A stretch of 9,656 nt of DNA, taken from positions 1-9,656 of the forward strand of contig CAYTLQ010000228.1 in NCBI GenBank assembly GCA_964438715.1, written 5' to 3'. Positions 7,240 through 9,656 of the stretch are shown one piece after another. The stretch comes from CAYTLQ01 sp964438715. GTDB taxonomy: Bacteria; Bacteroidota; Ignavibacteria; Ignavibacteriales; Ignavibacteriaceae. The notes under the pieces were generated by a model, which was not told where the DNA came from, ran no database searches, and saw only the letters and a program-made list of their open reading frames with translations. The translations under genes and the position numbers were made by a program. Every line of letters starts with the position of its first letter. Position 1 is the stretch's first letter.

Positions 7240-7755
7240 TTAACTATGGTTAGAGGAATTGTTGTTGCCGGTGTGGCCTCGAAGCAATTCCGATTCCTCA
7301 GAAGAGAGAAATTTATCGAAAGAGTCTTCAGTGTAATCAACACCATCATCATCGATGAAAACGCCATTATCATCATCGCATTCGATGCCTGTCCCGTCGG
7401 TTCCTTTATATTTTTTATTGAGGAATTGAATCCTCCGTGCTTTTATTTCTACGATGCTTCTGCTGGAACCGTCTTCCGTCTTCCATGTGCGGCTCTGTAA
7501 CTCGCCATCCACCAGAACAGCAGAACCTTTGCGAAGTCGGTCCTTACAGCTTTCGGCGAGTTTGTTCCATGCAACAATTCCCACGAAACAAACATCCTCT
7601 TGCCATTCATTAGCACTATCCTTGAACTTTCTGTTAGATGCGATAGTGAAATTTACGACCGGAGTTTTATTTGTGGTAGTACGATAAACGGGGTCTTTCG
7701 TCAAATTTCCAGCAATAATACAATAATTTATCTCGGGCATTTTCAAATCGGCCAT
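7240..7755 (-). CDS. ssb: Single-stranded DNA-binding protein
   Basis: Binds single-stranded DNA in replication, repair and recombination, normally as a tetramer of OB folds. Residues about 9-113 form the OB domain: NYCIIAGNLTKDPVYRTT, VVNFTIASNRKF, DVCFVGIVAWNKLAESC, KGSAVLVDGELQSRTW and IVEIKARRIQFL. The 171-residue length is typical. The tail from about 118 on is acidic in the middle (ECDDDNGVFIDDDGVDYTED) but ends in GNNNSSNHS and lacks the usual terminal D-D-x-(I/L)-P-F tip that recruits partner proteins. ATG 7755 is preceded by AGAGG at good spacing; an internal ATG at M6 is an alternative start. It sits between rpsF and rpsR, the common bacterial arrangement. Confidence 0.95.
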   Translation of the reverse strand: MADLKMPEINYCIIAGNLTKDPVYRTTTNKTPVVNFTIASNRKFKDSANEWQEDVCFVGIVAWNKLAESCKDRLRKGSAVLVDGELQSRTWKTEDGSSRSIVEIKARRIQFLNKKYKGTDGTGIECDDDNGVFIDDDGVDYTEDSFDKFLSSEESELLRGHTGNNNSSNHS

Positions 7756-7777
7756 TGCATACCTCTGTTAATTCAAC

Positions 7778-8209
7778 TTAGTTTTTGGAATCGGTGTCAT
7801 CTGCTGACAATACATTTTCAACGGAAGAAGGAGTTTCATCCACAACCGGTGATGTTACAGAATCAGCAGAGCTGGTCATGGACTTCGCCTTCTGCTCATT
7901 AAGGTATTCGATTGCATTTTTATCTAATTTTATTGTCAGGAAGCGAAGGATAGATTCTTCGAGTCTATAGGTTCGTTCAATTTTTGCAATTGCTTCGACC
8001 GGCGATTCAAAACGGAAAATAACATAATATCCGATTTTACTTTTCCGAATTTGATAAGCCAGGCGTTTTCTGCCCCATTTGTCTAAATCAACAATCACAC
8101 CACCGTTTTGTTCGATAGTGTCTTTTAATTTTGCAATGATCTGTTCGATCTGCTCGTCTTCGAGAGCCGCATTAATAATTACAGCGCTCTCATACTGATG
8201 TTTTCTCAT
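7778..8209 (-). CDS. rpsF: 30S ribosomal protein bS6
   Basis: Small-subunit platform protein that binds 16S rRNA together with bS18. The ferredoxin-like core spans residues 1 to about 100: YESAVIINAALEDEQIEQII, then GGVIVDLDKWGRKRLAYQIRKSKIGYYVIFRF and YRLEESILRFLTIKL. The 143-residue length includes a tail of about 35 residues rich in Ser, Thr, Asp and Val, probably disordered, as bS6 tails often are. ATG 8209 is preceded by AAAGGGAG with 8 bases spacing. A 90-base leader separates it from pth, the largest gap in the cluster, and carries two hairpins (annotated separately). ssb follows 22 bases downstream. Confidence 0.97.
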   Translation of the reverse strand: MRKHQYESAVIINAALEDEQIEQIIAKLKDTIEQNGGVIVDLDKWGRKRLAYQIRKSKIGYYVIFRFESPVEAIAKIERTYRLEESILRFLTIKLDKNAIEYLNEQKAKSMTSSADSVTSPVVDETPSSVENVLSADDTDSKN

Positions 8210-8258
8210 AAAGAGTTCTCCCTTTGGACTTAAAGGCCCCTGTTTAAACAGGAGCAGG
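8210..8258 (-). promoter_or_regulatory. rpsF mRNA leader with two abutting hairpins, candidate autoregulatory element
   Basis: On the minus strand, bases 8254-8248 (CTCCTGT) pair with 8243-8237 (ACAGGGG) in a 7-bp stem with one G-U pair around a TTAA loop. The next bases, 8236-8232 (CCTTT), pair with 8225-8221 (AAAGG), which belong to the Shine-Dalgarno AAAGGGAG of rpsF. A CCCTG at about 8259-8255 could compete for the CAGGG arm of the first hairpin. No U tract follows, so it is not a terminator. In many bacteria bS6:bS18 represses its own operon by binding an rpsF leader hairpin, so this position is suggestive. I do not see the CCG-containing bulge of that described motif, so the assignment is inference. 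Confidence 0.4.
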
Positions 8259-8299
8259 GTTATGAAATAAGTTAATTAAAATCTTCGAATAAATTCCGG

Positions 8300-8929
8300 C
8301 TATTCTCTATTAGTTTCGGATACACTTTCACCGGAATCCGGGTCTTTTCGTGGTTTCATTTGTTTTTTAAGAACACTATGCTGATCAAGCATTCCTCTCA
8401 GACCACCTGTAATAAAATGCAGGACAAGTTCTCTGCAAAAATCAAATGAAGCCAACAATTTTTCAAAATCTTGTTTGTCAAAGTTTCCTAAAACATAATC
8501 AGCCATTTCACCTCGGGCGAAATTTCTCCCGATACCTATTCTGAGTCTTGGAAACTCATTTGTATTTAAATGGTATATTATTGATTCGATACCGTTATGT
8601 GTGCCGGCGCCACCTCCTGATTTAATCCTGACATCTCCAGGATTGAGATCAAAATCATCATAACATACCAGCATATCTGTGCTCTTTACATATTCAGACT
8701 CCTGTAATTGCAATAAAGCAATACCGGAGTTGTTCATGAAAGTAGCAGGCTTTAAAAGGATAAAAGGAGAGTTCTGAAAACTCCCCTTTGCCCAGTAAAA
8801 ATCATAACGAGAAGGAACAAATTGCAAATTAAAGTATTCAGCCAGATAATCAAGTAATAAGAATCCGGCATTATGTCTGGTTAATTGGTAACGATTCCCC
8901 GGATTACCAAGCCCAATAATGGCTCGCAA
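8300..8929 (-). CDS. pth: Peptidyl-tRNA hydrolase
   Basis: Releases tRNA from peptidyl-tRNAs dropped by ribosomes; a monomeric cytoplasmic enzyme. The 209-residue product begins MRAIIGLGNPGNRY and carries the active-site set of the family: N9, H19 (in TRHNAGF, equivalent to E. coli His20), N66 (in ATFMNNSG), D91 and N112 (in GTHNGI). The loop GGGAGTHNG replaces the more usual GGSAGGHNG, a mild variation. The start is TTG 8929, two bases after the rplY stop. No ATG could replace it because the conserved GLGNPG begins at residue 6. This close spacing suggests translational coupling to rplY. The final 20 or so residues (KPRKDPDSGESVSETNRE) are a polar extension. Confidence 0.97.
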   Translation of the reverse strand: MRAIIGLGNPGNRYQLTRHNAGFLLLDYLAEYFNLQFVPSRYDFYWAKGSFQNSPFILLKPATFMNNSGIALLQLQESEYVKSTDMLVCYDDFDLNPGDVRIKSGGGAGTHNGIESIIYHLNTNEFPRLRIGIGRNFARGEMADYVLGNFDKQDFEKLLASFDFCRELVLHFITGGLRGMLDQHSVLKKQMKPRKDPDSGESVSETNRE

Positions 8930-8931
8930 TT

Positions 8932-9567
8932 TTATTCTTCAGCAGATTTTTCTTTACCTTTGGCAATAACCTCAGGTTCTGCTTTTTCTTCACCTTCACC
9001 AACCGGGGTTACTTCCGTGCCACGAGCATGGGTAATAGCAACAACCACAGTATCCTCGTCAGTAAGAATTTCGAATTGGTCAAATTTCAAATCAGAAACA
9101 TGGATTGACTGACCAACCTTCAGATGCCCTACTTCAACCTCAACACTCTCAGGCATCTCGTTGGGTAAACAACGAATAAGAATTTTATGGAGTGAATGCT
9201 GAAGCACACCACCATCTCTGACCCCTACCGGATTTCCTTTCAAAATAACAGGGATTTCGACCTCCATTTTCTCACCGCTAATTATAGCTTGTAAGTCGAA
9301 ATGCACTACTTTATCGGTAACCGGGTCGAATTGTACATCTTTAAGCAGGCAATCGAACTCAGATTTATCATCTAGTTTAAGATTAATAATGTGTGTCTCT
9401 GAAGTAAAGACTAAGGGGTTAATTGAATTTTCCGGCACAGCAACAGGAACCGGTTGAAGCTGACGAGAATAGACAATTCCCGGTACTAATCCTTTTTTTC
9501 GAATTTCACTTCTTGAAGCTTTCGAAATTTTAGTTCGAATAGTAGCCTGCAGACTTTTCTTTTCCAT
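8932..9567 (-). CDS. rplY: 50S ribosomal protein bL25 / general stress protein Ctc
   Basis: 5S rRNA-binding ribosomal protein of the long Ctc/TL5 type. The 211-residue product has an N-terminal bL25 domain (about 1-93), containing RKKGLVPGIVYS and ending near DKVVHFDLQAI. The C-terminal TL5 beta domain (about 94-185) shows VEIPVILKGNPVGVRDGG, then LPNEMPESVEVEVGHLKVGQSIHVSDL. The final 25 residues are Glu- and Lys-rich (EGEEKAEPEVIAKGKEKSAEE). ATG 9567 is preceded by a strong TTTAGGAGAGA. It follows the prs tail by 41 bases and is nearly joined to pth, matching the widespread prs-ctc-pth order. Confidence 0.97.
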   Translation of the reverse strand: MEKKSLQATIRTKISKASRSEIRKKGLVPGIVYSRQLQPVPVAVPENSINPLVFTSETHIINLKLDDKSEFDCLLKDVQFDPVTDKVVHFDLQAIISGEKMEVEIPVILKGNPVGVRDGGVLQHSLHKILIRCLPNEMPESVEVEVGHLKVGQSIHVSDLKFDQFEILTDEDTVVVAITHARGTEVTPVGEGEEKAEPEVIAKGKEKSAEE

Positions 9568-9608
9568 TTTATATTATCTCTCCTAAAGAATCACTTATAT
9601 AATAAAAA

Positions 9609-9656
9609 TCAACCTTTATCAATTTCAAAAAGCGAACTTATTGATTCGTTTCTATG
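9609..9656 (-). CDS. prs: C-terminal end of ribose-phosphate pyrophosphokinase (partial)
   Basis: The minus strand reads in frame from the window edge as HRNESISSLFEIDKG and then TGA at 9611-9609. This matches the known C-terminal signature of Prs (I-H-x-x-E-S-V-S-S-L-F), the enzyme making PRPP from ribose 5-phosphate and ATP for nucleotide, His and Trp synthesis. The position directly upstream of rplY/ctc and pth is the usual one for prs. Only 15 codons are visible, so the call rests on this short motif plus gene order. Confidence 0.8.
   Translation of the reverse strand, partial: HRNESISSLFEIDKG

Noticed and set aside
7246..7902. Several plus-strand open frames of 77-100 codons opposite ssb and rpsF
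   Set aside because: They are antisense to well-recognised conserved genes, have low-complexity translations and no family resemblance.
8237..8254. Hairpin between pth and rpsF as a terminator
   Set aside because: No run of T follows the stem on either strand, so termination is unlikely; a leader structure fits better.
1..9656. A novel defence, mobile or biosynthetic system
   Set aside because: All genes but the partial first one belong to known families, mostly core metabolism and translation, and there are no transposase, integrase, toxin-antitoxin or CRISPR signals. The window does not support such a claim.

Overview
The window is about 9.7 kb of AT-rich bacterial chromosome in two convergent blocks. 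The plus strand (1-6446) holds the tail of an unknown gene, three heme-biosynthesis genes and a large secreted metallocarboxypeptidase. The minus strand (6517-9656) holds a conserved housekeeping cluster: prs (last codons only), rplY/ctc, pth, rpsF, ssb, rpsR, rplI. A strong symmetrical terminator at 6466-6494 separates the blocks.

The organism is most likely a Gram-negative member of the Bacteroidota/Ignavibacteria/Chlorobi group. The main clue is the C-terminal domain of the secreted peptidase (NYPNPFNPET... ending in a Lys-rich tail), a type IX secretion sorting domain of the kind abundant in Ignavibacteria-like genomes. The oxygen-independent HemN fits an anaerobic or facultative lifestyle. 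Most genes have a purine-rich Shine-Dalgarno sequence, two (hemE, pth) start with TTG, and the peptidase gene has no visible Shine-Dalgarno.

Plus strand: hemD, hemE and hemN are 9 bases apart and evidently one operon. They take hydroxymethylbilane to uroporphyrinogen III, coproporphyrinogen III and protoporphyrinogen IX. The unknown gene before them ends 10 bases upstream of the preferred hemD start and may share the transcript. A terminator at 3693-3716 closes this operon. The monocistronic 895-residue peptidase follows, with a signal peptide, an M14 zinc carboxypeptidase domain, three accessory beta domains and the sorting domain.

Minus strand: the order prs-rplY-pth-rpsF-ssb-rpsR-rplI links nucleotide precursor synthesis, ribosomal proteins bL25, bS6, bS18 and bL9, peptidyl-tRNA recycling and single-stranded DNA binding. 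The only sizeable gap in it (8210-8299) is the rpsF leader, which can fold into two abutting hairpins, the second covering the rpsF ribosome-binding site. No gene-free stretch exceeds 300 bases. I see no tRNA, rRNA, CRISPR array, insertion sequence or phage element. The window is mostly ordinary core genome; the most noteworthy points are the predicted acidic-residue specificity of the carboxypeptidase, the rpsF leader structure and an SSB without the usual C-terminal tip.
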